Below are positions 33,792-43,578 of a DNA stretch of 64,000 bases, one piece after another (within the stretch, counting starts at the first letter, position 1; every line of letters starts with the position of its first letter). The notes below the pieces were generated by a model. The model worked only from the letters and a program-made list of their open reading frames with translations, made no database searches and was not told the DNA's origin. Position numbers and translations under genes: made by a program. Origin of the DNA: Pontimonas salivibrio. GTDB taxonomy: Bacteria > Actinomycetota > Actinomycetes > Actinomycetales > Microbacteriaceae. The DNA lies in the NCBI RefSeq assembly GCF_002950575.1, contig NZ_CP026923.1:1550001-1614000 (forward strand), in the 5' to 3' direction.

Positions 33792-35243
33792 TTAGTAGCG
33801 GTAGTGGTCGACCTTGTAGGGGCCTTCCTTTGCCACACCAATGTAGGCGGCCTGCTCGTCAGACAATTCGGTCAGTTCCACACCGAGAGCATCGAGGTGG
33901 AGCCTGGCAACTTTCTCATCCAGTTTCTTCGGCAACAGGTGCACACCAATGGGGTACGCATCGGGGAACTGGAAGAGTTCGATTTGTGCGAGGACCTGGT
34001 TGGCAAACGAAGTACTCATCACGAAGCTCGGGTGGCCAGTGGCGTTACCGAGGTTCATCAGACGCCCTTCGCTTAGCATCAACACGCTGCGACCGTTGGG
34101 AAGCTGCCATTCGTGCACCTGGGGCTTGATTTCGATGCTGGTTGCGCCTTTGAGGCTTTCCAAACCGGCAATATCGATTTCGTTGTCGAAATGCCCCACG
34201 TTGGCGACAATCGCTTGGTGCTTCATCGCCAAAAGGTGATCGAGCGTGAAGACATCCTTGTTGCCCGTCGAGGTCACGAAAATGTCTACCTGGTCGATGA
34301 CACTTTCCAACTTGGCGACCTGGTAGCCATCCATCGCGGCCTGCAGGGCGCAAATGGGGTCAATTTCGGTGACAATCACGCGGGCACCTTGACCGCGAAG
34401 CGACTCAGCAGAGCCTTTACCCACATCACCGTAGCCGGCAACGAGAGCGACCTTGCCGCCGATGAGGGTGTCGGTGGCGCGGTTTAAGCCATCGATCAAC
34501 GAGTGGCGGATGCCGTACTTGTTGTCAAACTTCGTCTTGGTGACCGAATCGTTGACGTTGATGGCCGGGAACAACAGTGAGCCGGCTTTGAAAAATTCGT
34601 ACAAGCGGTGCACACCTGTTGTGGTCTCTTCCGAGACGCCGATAATGTCGCCAGAAATTTCGGTCCACTTACCTGGAGCCTCAGCGAGGTTCTTTGCCAA
34701 CACACCCAACACCACACGCCATTCGGCAGGGTCAGACGCTTGGGGTTCGGGAACCGCACCGGCTGCCTCAAATTCGACACCCTTGTGCACGAGCATGGTG
34801 GCGTCGCCACCGTCATCCAAGATCATGTTGGGCCCGTTGTGGCCGTGAGCCGACCAGTCAAAAATCTGTTCGGTGCACCACCAGTATTCGTCGAGGGTTT
34901 CACCCTTCCAGGCAAACACGGGGCTACCTTGAGGGTCGTCGACGGTGCCGTTTCCGACCACTACGGCCGCAGCGGCTTCGTCTTGGGTGGAGAAAATATT
35001 GCACGACGCCCAACGCACCTCAGCACCGAGTGCGACGAGGGTTTCGATCAGGACCGCGGTCTGCACGGTCATGTGCAGCGAACCAGTAATCCGGGCACCC
35101 TTTAAGGGTTGGTGGGGACCAAACTCTTCACGAAGAGCCATCAGGCCGGGCATTTCGTGCTCGGCGAGGCGAATTTGGTGGCGGCCTGACTCAGCAAGAG
35201 AAAGGTCGGCGACGCGGTATTGGAGTGGGGTAGCAGTCAACAT
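33792..35243 (-). CDS. ahcY: Adenosylhomocysteinase
   Basis: 483-residue NAD-dependent hydrolase splitting S-adenosylhomocysteine into adenosine and homocysteine, keeping methylation going. NAD motif [10 protein letters not shown] near residue 270, [11 protein letters not shown] and the N-terminal [13 protein letters not shown] block are present, and the C-terminus ends in the cofactor-contacting Lys/Tyr pair (KVDHYRY). AGGAAAC precedes the ATG. Sits upstream of mtrA as in related actinobacteria. Confidence 0.98.
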   Translation of the reverse strand: MLTATPLQYRVADLSLAESGRHQIRLAEHEMPGLMALREEFGPHQPLKGARITGSLHMTVQTAVLIETLVALGAEVRWASCNIFSTQDEAAAAVVVGNGTVDDPQGSPVFAWKGETLDEYWWCTEQIFDWSAHGHNGPNMILDDGGDATMLVHKGVEFEAAGAVPEPQASDPAEWRVVLGVLAKNLAEAPGKWTEISGDIIGVSEETTTGVHRLYEFFKAGSLLFPAINVNDSVTKTKFDNKYGIRHSLIDGLNRATDTLIGGKVALVAGYGDVGKGSAESLRGQGARVIVTEIDPICALQAAMDGYQVAKLESVIDQVDIFVTSTGNKDVFTLDHLLAMKHQAIVANVGHFDNEIDIAGLESLKGATSIEIKPQVHEWQLPNGRSVLMLSEGRLMNLGNATGHPSFVMSTSFANQVLAQIELFQFPDAYPIGVHLLPKKLDEKVARLHLDALGVELTELSDEQAAYIGVAKEGPYKVDHYRY

Positions 35244-35359
35244 GTTTCCTATTGTGCCACCAGAAAGCTGACAGAGTCGTCACTGAAGGTAAACACTTCG
35301 CCTAGATATGCCGCGTGCGACCCCCGTGACGCAGAGTTACCCAGGGTTACTCGGCAGAG

Positions 35360-36829
35360 CTACTCTGCGGCAATCAGTGCCTGAACTTCTGAGGTGACCG
35401 CGTCCAAGGTGTCCAGTGAGCCTGCTTCCACATTGAGCCGAAGTAAGGGTTCGGTGTTGGAGGCTCGAACGTTGAACCACCACATTGCGGGGCCTTCACC
35501 GGGTCCTGTGACAGTCAACCCGTCAAGGCGGTCAATGGTGGCCCGCTGATCAAAAGCCTGTTCGATGCGCTGGACCACCGCGTGAACGTCACTCACCCTG
35601 GTGTTAATTTCCCCCGACTGGACGTAGGGCATGTAGTCCTTGGCAATTTCACTCAGCGGCACATCCGCAGCACCGCGCTCAGCCAATACGTGCAGGGCCG
35701 CCAACATGCCAGAGTCGGCGCCAAAAAAGTCTCGGAAGTAGTAGTGGGCGCTGTGTTCAGCACCACACACTGCATTAGTTCTGGCCATCACGTCTTTAAT
35801 CAACGAGTGGCCCACCGAAGTCCGCACGGGGATGCCGCCTTCGGCGGCAATCGTTTCAGCCACCACACGCGAACAAATCAGGTTGTGTAACACGGTGGGG
35901 GTGTCCTCACCGGAGGTTTCTCGCACCCTCCGGATTTCTCGTTTGGCGACAATCGACCCGACCACGCTGGGGCTCACCGGCTCACCCCTCTCATCAACGA
36001 CGAAACACCGATCCGCATCGCCATCAAACGCTAAACCAACATCCGCGCCGTGGGCCACAACAGCCTGTTGTAAATCGACCAGGTTTTTGGGCTCCAATGG
36101 GTTTGCTTCGTGGTTCGGGAAGGTACCATCCAGCTCGAAATAGAGCGGAACAACGTCGAGGGGAAGCTCGTCTAAACCCACGCCAGTGCCCAACACGGCC
36201 GGCACCGTATAACCGGCCATCCCGTTTGCCGCATCGACAACCACCTTCAGGCGGCGACCATCCGAAATGTCCACCAGGCTGCGCAAAAACTCTGCGTAAC
36301 CAATCAACACGTCGGTCACCCCTGAAGGCTCCGCGGGGATGGTGACCTGGATGTCCTTGCCCAACCACGCTTTGGCGCGATCGCGAATACCCGATAACCC
36401 GTTATCAAAGCTGACGCCTTTGGCGCCCGCCTTGGCAAACTTGATGCCGTTGTATTCGGGAGGGTTGTGACTGGCGGTAATCATCGCGGCGGCTTCATCG
36501 AAGCGACCGGAGGCGAAATAGACCATGTCAGTCGAGGCCAAGCCCACTGACCGCACATTCGCGCCGGAGTCGCGAGCACCCGCTTCCAACGCTCTGGCCA
36601 GCTCGGGCGAGCTGGGTCGCATGTCGTGTCCAACAATGAAACCTTTACCCTCCAGGCCCAGCTCCGCTACCGCGGCAACCCCTAAGGCGTAGGCGACGAG
36701 TGGGGTGAGTTGGTTTTCCACCACACCCCGAATGTCGTAGCTTTTGACGATTGCGTCCACGGCAGAAATGGCCATGGAGTTGTTGGACCCGTCCGGTAGT
36801 GACTCGGGTAGTGACTCGTGGCTCGACAC
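35360..36829 (-). CDS. manB: Phosphomannomutase/phosphoglucomutase
   Basis: 489-residue alpha-D-phosphohexomutase interconverting mannose (or glucose) 6- and 1-phosphates, feeding GDP-mannose and glycan synthesis. Phosphoserine loop MITASHNPPEYNGIKF, metal loop AFDGDADRCF, sugar-binding GAEHSAHYYFRDFF and C-terminal RASNTEPLLRLNVE are intact. The GTG at 36829 lies six bases after TAGGCT (leaderless pattern); an internal ATG at 36775 is a less supported alternative. Confidence 0.95.
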   Translation of the reverse strand: MSSHESLPESLPDGSNNSMAISAVDAIVKSYDIRGVVENQLTPLVAYALGVAAVAELGLEGKGFIVGHDMRPSSPELARALEAGARDSGANVRSVGLASTDMVYFASGRFDEAAAMITASHNPPEYNGIKFAKAGAKGVSFDNGLSGIRDRAKAWLGKDIQVTIPAEPSGVTDVLIGYAEFLRSLVDISDGRRLKVVVDAANGMAGYTVPAVLGTGVGLDELPLDVVPLYFELDGTFPNHEANPLEPKNLVDLQQAVVAHGADVGLAFDGDADRCFVVDERGEPVSPSVVGSIVAKREIRRVRETSGEDTPTVLHNLICSRVVAETIAAEGGIPVRTSVGHSLIKDVMARTNAVCGAEHSAHYYFRDFFGADSGMLAALHVLAERGAADVPLSEIAKDYMPYVQSGEINTRVSDVHAVVQRIEQAFDQRATIDRLDGLTVTGPGEGPAMWWFNVRASNTEPLLRLNVEAGSLDTLDAVTSEVQALIAAE

Positions 36830-36835
36830 CCAGCC

Positions 36836-36841
36836 AGCCTA
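36836..36841 (-). promoter_or_regulatory. -10 box (TAGGCT) of leaderless manB promoter
   Basis: TAGGCT, six bases (GGCTGG), then the manB GTG. It lies right at the end of the upstream DUF3499 gene. Confidence 0.4.
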
Positions 36842-36842
36842 C

Positions 36843-37070
36843 TCAGTAGAAATCGGGCTCCGGGCGGTAGCGCACCACCTGCCAGCCCTGTGGGGCTGTC
36901 AACGCTGTGGCGTGTGGAGCACACAGGTCATAAGAGTGCGGTTCCGCCTGCACGGCCAGTGGCCCAATCACGACCTCCTGGTCGGCATACACATAGGTCA
37001 GGGTGTGCTGTGCGGTCTGTTCGCAACTGATTTTGCTGCACCGACGCTCGATGGGTCGTCGCTCACGCAT
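36843..37070 (-). CDS. DUF3499-family protein
   Basis: 75-residue actinobacterial protein of unknown role, with two cysteine pairs (RRCSKISCEQ and YDLCAPHA) that may bind metal, and a conserved AGWxV-like end (PQGWQVVRY). The start ATG at 37070 follows CTGGGG, and TAGCCT lies eight bases upstream. Divergent from the small metallopeptidase-family gene; 13 bp ahead of manB. Confidence 0.85.
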   Translation of the reverse strand: MRERRPIERRCSKISCEQTAQHTLTYVYADQEVVIGPLAVQAEPHSYDLCAPHATALTAPQGWQVVRYRPEPDFY

Positions 37071-37109
37071 GATGCCCCAGGCTAGCGCCGACGCCACTAG
37101 CGTGGAGGG

Positions 37110-37532
37110 ATGACGCGCAGCCAATCTTCGCCCCTTCTGGCCGACCACGGTCGAAGCCGCCGACCGGGCCGGTCGCTGGTGGTGGGACCACTCTTGGCTC
37201 CAAAGAGACGCCGTTCGGATGCGTTCATCGACATTGTGGAAGCCATGATGGAACACCTGAAAAAGGTGGCCCCAGAACAGCTTCGAGAAACAATCCTCGT
37301 CATTCACGCCATGCCCGACCAGCCCTCCACACTGCCGGGTGTCGCCCGCTGGAGGGTGGATAAAGCCGCCAACACCGTCCACCTTTTTCGCCTACCCATT
37401 GAACGCCTCGGTCACCACCATCCAGAAGACCGCTGGTTTGAACGCATGGTGGTCGAATCGGTGGTGATTCGGGCGGTAGCGGAACTTACCGGCATGGACC
37501 CTTGGCAGCTCGCACCGGGGCGGGATCGCTAA
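37110..37532 (+). CDS. Metallopeptidase family (zincin-like) protein
   Basis: 140-residue protein of the small actinobacterial metallopeptidase-like family next to DUF3499. The C-terminal block (WFERMVVESVVIRAVAEL, MDPWQLAPGRD) aligns with the family, but the usual histidine before the glutamate is not visible, so no catalytic HExxH is present and activity is doubtful. TAGCGT lies six bases before the ATG, with GGAGGG immediately upstream. The first 35 residues are Arg-rich and variable. Confidence 0.75.
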   Translation: MTRSQSSPLLADHGRSRRPGRSLVVGPLLAPKRRRSDAFIDIVEAMMEHLKKVAPEQLRETILVIHAMPDQPSTLPGVARWRVDKAANTVHLFRLPIERLGHHHPEDRWFERMVVESVVIRAVAELTGMDPWQLAPGRDR

Positions 37533-39091
37533 CGGGCGTAGACGAGAATTTCAGGCGACGCAGCCGGTGGTGGTGTGGCGACAAGGTTGGCCAACTCGCC
37601 GTCCTCACGTAACACCACACCGATAGCCACTTCGACATCGGATTCAAAAATGTATGCCCCGCCCCCTCCGCCGAGGCTGCGCACGCTGAGCCCCTGTGCG
37701 GGCAGATCAATCTCACCCGCAGCGAGCACCTGTTCACCGTCTTCGGAGACTCGGGCAAACTTCAGCGTTCCAGGTTGGTCAGCGTTATTGACCACGTGCA
37801 AAGTCGCATCGGGTCCGCCCGGCACGACCACGCTGCCCGGTCCATTAATGAGTGGGGCGGAGGGCAACCAGGCGAGATCGGTCCGAGGATCACCCACACT
37901 GGAGTGTTTTACGCCCGCAACAATGGGTTGGTCAGATTCGATCACGACAGCGGCGTGGCCTTCGCCGAGGGTGTCCAAGGCGATATCAAATACTCGTCCC
38001 GCCTCGAGCGACACTTCGCTGACCACATCACCGGCGATCGGTCGGATCACCCGCACCACAGCCTGAGCGTCGACCTCCGGCGCCAACAACCTCAACACCG
38101 GGCCAATATCGCTATAGCCGTCTTGGCCACTCACCCGGGCGAGAGCATTTTCGGATTCCAACCACATACCGGGTAACACCCGGAGGGTGGAGGGTGCACC
38201 TTGAAGCCCCACCAGGTCCGCACCGTCAGGATCCAGCCCTCGAATGAGTGCCGTGTGCAGGGTCACACTGACCGGTGTTCCGGCACTGCGCATCGAAATC
38301 ACGGGTGACTCCTCGGCGGGCGCGAGCCCCGAGAGGCTAAACACGCGACGCTCGCCAGGCTGGAGCAAAATTCCTCGCCCGGCCGGCGCAGTGACCGGAC
38401 CAGATTGGCCATACACGCCAAGATCCACGGTGGCCGGCACCGAGCCAGGGTTAGACAGTGAAATGACTCCCTGGCGACCGGTTGAGGTGGACCCTGCCAC
38501 TAACCACCCCTCCGAGACGGGAGTTTGGCAGGTTTGGGCGGCGAGACCCCACGCGAAAATACTGTCAATTCGAGCGCTACTGGCTGCTCCCAAAAAGCCT
38601 GCTTCTGCGGGTTGCTCAAGAAATACGGGTGCAGGCGCTAGGTCACCGTCAGTGCCCGCAAATTCCTGCAAAAAGTCTTCAGACTCCAGGGTCACTTCAG
38701 TGCTCTGTGAACCCAGTCGGGTCAGCTCGGGGTCGGAAAAACCTCGGGGGGTGGTTTCTTGGGCGACGAATGTCAGGAAGGGGCCGGGACAAATCACCTG
38801 CTGGTTGGGTGCCTCCGCGGTAGCCGCAATGGGCTGAAGGGTGGTGGCTGGGCCCGGTAGCGCTGACACCACCGACTGGGGGATGTTTTGGCTCACAGCC
38901 CCAAGCGAACCCGCCAACAGGATAAGCCCCAAGGCTGCTGAGCCAATACGAGCCACTGAAGGTGCCTGGCTATTCCCAAGACCCCGCGAACCTGTTAGAC
39001 CGTGTTGCCCCTGACGGGCTGCGGCATCGGACGCCTGATTGGGCGTATCGGGGTTGGTCGTATCGGGGTTGGTCGAATTCGGCTCAGTCAT
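37529..39091 (-). CDS. DUF5719-family membrane-anchored protein
   Basis: 520-residue protein with a hydrophilic Asn/Thr/Pro repeat N-terminus (about 45 residues), one membrane anchor (IGSAALGLILLAGSLGAVS) and a large extracellular beta-rich region. In actinobacteria it travels with the giant GT2 gene upstream, here overlapping it by 8 bp. Probably works with that glycosyltransferase at the envelope; the role is unknown. GAGGA before the ATG at 39091. Ends 4 bp into the convergent neighbour. Confidence 0.85.
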   Translation of the reverse strand: MTEPNSTNPDTTNPDTPNQASDAAARQGQHGLTGSRGLGNSQAPSVARIGSAALGLILLAGSLGAVSQNIPQSVVSALPGPATTLQPIAATAEAPNQQVICPGPFLTFVAQETTPRGFSDPELTRLGSQSTEVTLESEDFLQEFAGTDGDLAPAPVFLEQPAEAGFLGAASSARIDSIFAWGLAAQTCQTPVSEGWLVAGSTSTGRQGVISLSNPGSVPATVDLGVYGQSGPVTAPAGRGILLQPGERRVFSLSGLAPAEESPVISMRSAGTPVSVTLHTALIRGLDPDGADLVGLQGAPSTLRVLPGMWLESENALARVSGQDGYSDIGPVLRLLAPEVDAQAVVRVIRPIAGDVVSEVSLEAGRVFDIALDTLGEGHAAVVIESDQPIVAGVKHSSVGDPRTDLAWLPSAPLINGPGSVVVPGGPDATLHVVNNADQPGTLKFARVSEDGEQVLAAGEIDLPAQGLSVRSLGGGGGAYIFESDVEVAIGVVLREDGELANLVATPPPAASPEILVYAR

Positions 39092-41966
39092 CGGTGTCCT
39101 CATCTAACACTCGCTGAAGGGAGGACGCGTCGTCGCCCTCTTCTGAGCGTCGACGGGGTGTGCGTTCGGTGGGCAGTGCCAACACACCCCACAGCAGCCA
39201 GGTCACCAGCCACAAGCCATCCGCTCGGGCCTGACTCGGGGTGGGGGGGATTTCTTCGGGGACCTCGGGGTCGCCGAGGTCCACTTGAAAGAGGACTGAT
39301 TCGTCGGTGGCGCCAGATTGGATGAAGTAGGAACGCTGTCCGATCGTTAACGCCGCATCGCTATCGGGGTCACCTCGAAACAAGATGAAGCGAATGCCGA
39401 GATCTCGAAGACTGGCACGCGGGTCAGCGCTAGTAGGTTGAACGATGGTGGCCACGAGCGCAGCGCGCTGTGCTGCCAAGTTGTCGGTGCCGACTGGTCG
39501 CTGACGATAGAGAGAGCTTTGCCGCTCAAGAGTGTTGCCCACCCCGCGCACGATGGAGGTCTCGAATACTTCTGGTGTGGCTCCCTGGGTAATAATCAAC
39601 GTGCCTTGAGCGGGATGTGAACGCGCCTCGGCCGCAACGATGGCCGGCACGGTGCGCGCTTCGGCCCGAGCCTGCACGACTGACTGATCGCCCCAGATAC
39701 CACCGGCGAGGGGGGTGATGGCGGCGAGCGCTGTCACAACCACAGCAACTGAAAGGACCCCGGCGGATGCTCGCCGTGCACCCACACCAGCACCCCAGGC
39801 AAACGATTCCGGCTGAAGCTCGTCCACAGTGGACGCCGCTGCAGCAGCCAGGCCTAAGACAATGACAAACACCGCACTGCCCGGCCAGATGGATACCAGT
39901 TGGGTACCCAAATACCCCTGCGAAATCCCCTCCGCGCTCACTGCGGTCACAAGACCGGCGAAGATAAAAGCACCCAAGGCCACCTGGATATCACCACGTC
40001 GCGTCGAGAAGACCGCGAGCGCTAGGGCCACGAGAGGAATGGCCAACCATAGGGCGATCGTGCTGAGCTCGAAGCTCACCCCACCAAGCTCGGCAGTAGT
40101 GGGGGTTACCGGCCAGCCCAGCAGGTACCACCACCAGTTAGCCTCTCCAGCAGCTTGTGCCACCCCAGGGTCGGCGAGAAATCGCCCTAAACCTTCGACT
40201 AAGCCGATTTCTCCGGGTGCGGCCCAGCGGGGAATCCACCACACGAGAGCGGGGACAAGCGCCAAGGGCAGGGTTCCCAGCAGTGCACGTCCGGGCTGCT
40301 TCCACCCCTTCGCGAGAATCACCACAAGCCAGCCGACCAGGACTGCCGGCCACAGCACGGGGGCCAGTGCGGTGACCAGCGCAGTGGCAAAACCACCGGC
40401 CGCTGCCCGTTGCCAGGAGGTATGCGCGGTCAACATCGTGGCAAACAACCACGGCAGGGCCATGTGGAGGACAACCGCCTGCCAGCGCCCTTCGGTGAGA
40501 GCCAGAATGAATGTCGGCTGCAGGACCCATACGACGGCAAACACGGTGGTGGCCAGTTGGCGTTGCAAAAATTGGGAACCCGCCCACCAGGCGATTAATC
40601 CGGAAATGAGTGGTGCGGCAAACCACAAACCGACTAATGCCAGTGAGGGTGACCACCAGGTGAGGGACCCGATGAGGGCCAGCACCAGATTCGCCGGATC
40701 AGCGGGCACAAGCTGTTGGCCCCACACTTCACCCACTGTGTAAGGCTGTAACCATCGGACCTCAGCCCACAGCGATTCGATGGAGGTCGCCAGAGGCAAC
40801 AGTCCTCCCCCCACGAGGGCGCGAGCGCCCACCAGCGGGCCTGAAATGAGCGCCCCTAACGCTGCTAAGCCCACAATCAGCCAGGCGCCAGCAGGCCAGA
40901 AGGCCGGCCGGGTAAGAGCCCTGGCGGATTCTTCTGCGGAGGCAAAACGCGCTTCGGCGCGCAATTGCCGGCGGCGTCGATGGTCGCCGGGCGACATTCG
41001 AAGCGGGGCGATGGCCGCCCAACTCACCGATTTTGATTGGCCCAAGCGCATTTTGGCAACAATCGCTTGGGGCAGGCGCCAGAGGGCGTAGAGGGTGGCG
41101 ACGATTTCGGATACGGCCAGATCGGGCCGTTTGGTGGCAAATTGCCACGCCGAGCGCACCAACGCGCCAGGCAGAGCCACCACAACGAGGGGAATGAGTG
41201 CCCACCAAGGACTGTAGGCAAAGCGGCGGTAGAGCCAAGTCGCCCGATCTAAGCGGAACATGGTTGCACTGCCAAGGTCTTTGCCGGCGCGCCAATCAGC
41301 GGGCCCGCGTTCCACAAATATGACCGCTTGGGGTACCGCCATGACGCGGTGTCCGGCGAGTCGGGCGCGGATTCCCAAATCGAGAGGAGCATCGAGGGGG
41401 TCAAGTGCGGGATCTGCTCCCCCTAACGCGTCGAACACTCCCAATTGGATGAGCATGCCCGCGTCTCCGACAGCCATCACGTCGCTCATCCGGTCGTATT
41501 GACCCTGGTCGAGTTCACGGTCGACGATGGCTTGACGCTCACCCCACACGGTGATGGTTTCGCCAAATTCGCGCAACCATCCAGGATGGTCTGTCATGCG
41601 CTGTTTAGGTCCTGCCACCACTACCGATGGCGCCCCGTCCACCGCTGAATGTAAGTGCATGAGCGCGTCGTCTTGGGGTGTGGTGTCATCGCGCAACACC
41701 CACATCCATCCGTCTTCGGGAAGTGTCATGCGGGCGACATTGAGCGCTTCCGACCAGCCCATTGCCAGGCGGCCGGGAACGATGGTGACCGTACTGTCTC
41801 GCCCGAGTTGTTCGCGGAACATTTCCTCGGAGGAGGCATCGCCGGTAAGGTCCACCACAACGGTGGTATCGGGGCTTAACCGTTGGGCGCGCAGAGCTTC
41901 AAGGGTCTGGATGAGCCGATCGCCGCGCCTGCGGGCAATGACGACGGCGTGGACCCGGCGGCGCAT
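39084..41966 (-). CDS. Large membrane glycosyltransferase family 2 protein
   Basis: About 960 residues. Residues 1 to about 250 are a GT2 domain (HAVVIARRRGDRLIQTLEALRAQ, WMWVLRDDTTPQDDAL as acidic motif, GIRARLAGHRV). The rest carries roughly a dozen membrane helices and an extracellular tail. Such proteins, paired with DUF5719, are widespread in actinobacterial envelope loci. I start at the ATG at 41966, 7 nt after the whiB stop; the longer frame would overlap whiB. Donor and acceptor unknown. Confidence 0.88.
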   Translation of the reverse strand: MRRRVHAVVIARRRGDRLIQTLEALRAQRLSPDTTVVVDLTGDASSEEMFREQLGRDSTVTIVPGRLAMGWSEALNVARMTLPEDGWMWVLRDDTTPQDDALMHLHSAVDGAPSVVVAGPKQRMTDHPGWLREFGETITVWGERQAIVDRELDQGQYDRMSDVMAVGDAGMLIQLGVFDALGGADPALDPLDAPLDLGIRARLAGHRVMAVPQAVIFVERGPADWRAGKDLGSATMFRLDRATWLYRRFAYSPWWALIPLVVVALPGALVRSAWQFATKRPDLAVSEIVATLYALWRLPQAIVAKMRLGQSKSVSWAAIAPLRMSPGDHRRRRQLRAEARFASAEESARALTRPAFWPAGAWLIVGLAALGALISGPLVGARALVGGGLLPLATSIESLWAEVRWLQPYTVGEVWGQQLVPADPANLVLALIGSLTWWSPSLALVGLWFAAPLISGLIAWWAGSQFLQRQLATTVFAVVWVLQPTFILALTEGRWQAVVLHMALPWLFATMLTAHTSWQRAAAGGFATALVTALAPVLWPAVLVGWLVVILAKGWKQPGRALLGTLPLALVPALVWWIPRWAAPGEIGLVEGLGRFLADPGVAQAAGEANWWWYLLGWPVTPTTAELGGVSFELSTIALWLAIPLVALALAVFSTRRGDIQVALGAFIFAGLVTAVSAEGISQGYLGTQLVSIWPGSAVFVIVLGLAAAAASTVDELQPESFAWGAGVGARRASAGVLSVAVVVTALAAITPLAGGIWGDQSVVQARAEARTVPAIVAAEARSHPAQGTLIITQGATPEVFETSIVRGVGNTLERQSSLYRQRPVGTDNLAAQRAALVATIVQPTSADPRASLRDLGIRFILFRGDPDSDAALTIGQRSYFIQSGATDESVLFQVDLGDPEVPEEIPPTPSQARADGLWLVTWLLWGVLALPTERTPRRRSEEGDDASSLQRVLDEDTDD

Positions 41967-41973
41967 CTCCCCG

Positions 41974-42279
41974 CTAGGCGCGCCGACGCAGGCGACGACG
42001 CTCGCGCTCGGAGAGCCCACCCCAAATGCCAAAACGCTCGTCGTTAGACAGGGCGTACTCCAAGCATTCGGAGCTCACTTCGCACTGTTGACAAATCTTT
42101 TTTGCCTCCCGGGTGGAGCCACCTTTTTCGGGAAAAAATGCTTCTGGGTCGGTCTGTGAACACAGCGCATCTGCCTGCCACGCCAACGCCCCGTCATCGT
42201 GGTCGCGGACTCCTGGGATGCCCAGTTGAACCGGGTCGACAAACCAGTTGTCCGGGACTGAGTTGCGAAATTCCGCCAC
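41974..42279 (-). CDS. WhiB-family regulator (WhiB2/WhmD-like)
   Basis: 101-residue Wbl protein with N-terminal extension. Fe-S cysteines at ADALCSQTD, ICQQCEVSSEC; GIWGGLSERERRRLRRR tail. Synteny (beside the GT2/DUF5719 pair and manB) matches the WhiB2/WhmD locus, linked to division and septation. GTG start with AAAGGAG six bases upstream. Confidence 0.93.
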   Translation of the reverse strand: MAEFRNSVPDNWFVDPVQLGIPGVRDHDDGALAWQADALCSQTDPEAFFPEKGGSTREAKKICQQCEVSSECLEYALSNDERFGIWGGLSERERRRLRRRA

Positions 42280-42325
42280 TCTCTACTCCTTTACTGTTAC
42301 CGCCACAGGCCACGGCACTTCCAGT

Positions 42326-42341
42326 ATTACATCGGTGTAAT
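42326..42341. promoter_or_regulatory. Palindrome overlapping the whiB promoter
   Basis: ATTACA-TCGG-TGTAAT about 47 bp upstream of the whiB start. On the minus strand its end runs into GTAATACT, a possible -10, so a bound protein would block the promoter. The 192-bp gap 42280-42471 holds no gene. Confidence 0.4.
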
Positions 42342-42471
42342 TACCTCCGCGTCAAGTCCGAAAACGCCGGTCTTTTCAAGCTTCACTGGAAGGTGAGAGG
42401 GGTTGGCCTCAATTAAAACCCGGTAAATAGCCGGTTGGCCTGGTGCCTGTGGGGTAAACCCTATTTCGAAA

Positions 42472-43446
42472 TTATTTCCGCGACACGCCGTGAGCGGCGG
42501 AATATTCTCGCCAGGCGGAGCTGACCATTTCCGCCACCGACTGCTGCATGGTCCATCCCACATCGCGGGCTGCGGCCTCACCGGAGGCGACAACCTTCAT
42601 CGGATCGCCTGCCCGGCGGGGCCACGCTTCGGGTTCAAAGTCAATGCCCGTGACTCTCGCCACTTCGGTCATCATCTGCGCCACGCTTGAACCGGTGCCG
42701 CTGCCGAGGTTGTAGGCGCCCTGCAGGGGCTGACCGGAGACAAGCTTTTCAGCCACCTGGACGTGGGCGTCGGCGAGCGCTTGCACGTGAATGTAGTCGC
42801 GAATGCAGGTGCCGTCCGGGGTGTCATAGTCGGTGCCAAACACTCCAGGGGTTTCTCCCCTACCCAACGCGGCGAACACCATAGACAGCAACGAGTAGGG
42901 GCTGGTGTCATAGATACCTGGCACCCCGGATCCCACCACGTTGAAGTACCGAAGCGAACAGTGTTTCAGGCCCGTGGCAACACCCTGGTCGCGCAAAATC
43001 CACTCGCCCACCAGTTTGGATTCACCGTAAGGCGAGGCTGGGTTTTTGGGCGCATCTTCATGAATAACCGGTGCATCCACATCGCCATAGACGGCGGAGG
43101 TGGAAGAAAACACGATGTGTCCAACACCGGCGCGCTCCATAGCTTCCAAGAGTCGAAGCATCCCGACAACGTTTTGGTCGTACGTCAGGAGTGGTTTTTC
43201 GACACTTACCCCTGCGTGTTTAAACCCGGCGAAGTGAATTACCCCGTCCACGTGGTGGCTAAACGCTTCATCGAGTGCACCTGGGTTCGTCACCGACCCA
43301 CGAACAAGGACGACCCCTTCGGGGAGGACCTCTGCCCGGCCAGAGGAGAGGTCGTCGATGACGACGACCTCGTGACCGGCGTTAACTAGTGAGTAAACGG
43401 TATGCCCACCGATGTATCCGGCGCCTCCGGTGACGAGAAATTTCAT
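42472..43446 (-). CDS. galE: UDP-glucose 4-epimerase
   Basis: 324-residue extended SDR epimerase interconverting UDP-glucose and UDP-galactose (or the GlcNAc forms). NAD motif GGAGYIGG at residues 7-14, FSSTSAVYGD with catalytic Ser, YGESK with Tyr and Lys, DYIHV and the C-terminal sugar-binding region are present. The ATG at 43446 is seven bases after TAGGCT (leaderless). Supplies sugars for the glycan cluster. Confidence 0.95.
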   Translation of the reverse strand: MKFLVTGGAGYIGGHTVYSLVNAGHEVVVIDDLSSGRAEVLPEGVVLVRGSVTNPGALDEAFSHHVDGVIHFAGFKHAGVSVEKPLLTYDQNVVGMLRLLEAMERAGVGHIVFSSTSAVYGDVDAPVIHEDAPKNPASPYGESKLVGEWILRDQGVATGLKHCSLRYFNVVGSGVPGIYDTSPYSLLSMVFAALGRGETPGVFGTDYDTPDGTCIRDYIHVQALADAHVQVAEKLVSGQPLQGAYNLGSGTGSSVAQMMTEVARVTGIDFEPEAWPRRAGDPMKVVASGEAAARDVGWTMQQSVAEMVSSAWREYSAAHGVSRK

Positions 43447-43453
43447 GATGCCG

Positions 43454-43459
43454 AGCCTA
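43454..43459 (-). promoter_or_regulatory. -10 box (TAGGCT) of leaderless galE promoter
   Basis: TAGGCT, seven bases (CGGCATC), then the galE ATG. The frame upstream of this ATG has no support. Confidence 0.4.
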
Positions 43460-43578
43460 CCCAGGAGACTGTGGGCGAAGGCAACACGAGAAGCCAGACG
43501 CGCCGGCACAGCCAACGACACCGCGCGGTAAACACCGGAATCAGCAGTGGTCGACTAAGGCCGACGTGTACGGTGCTC

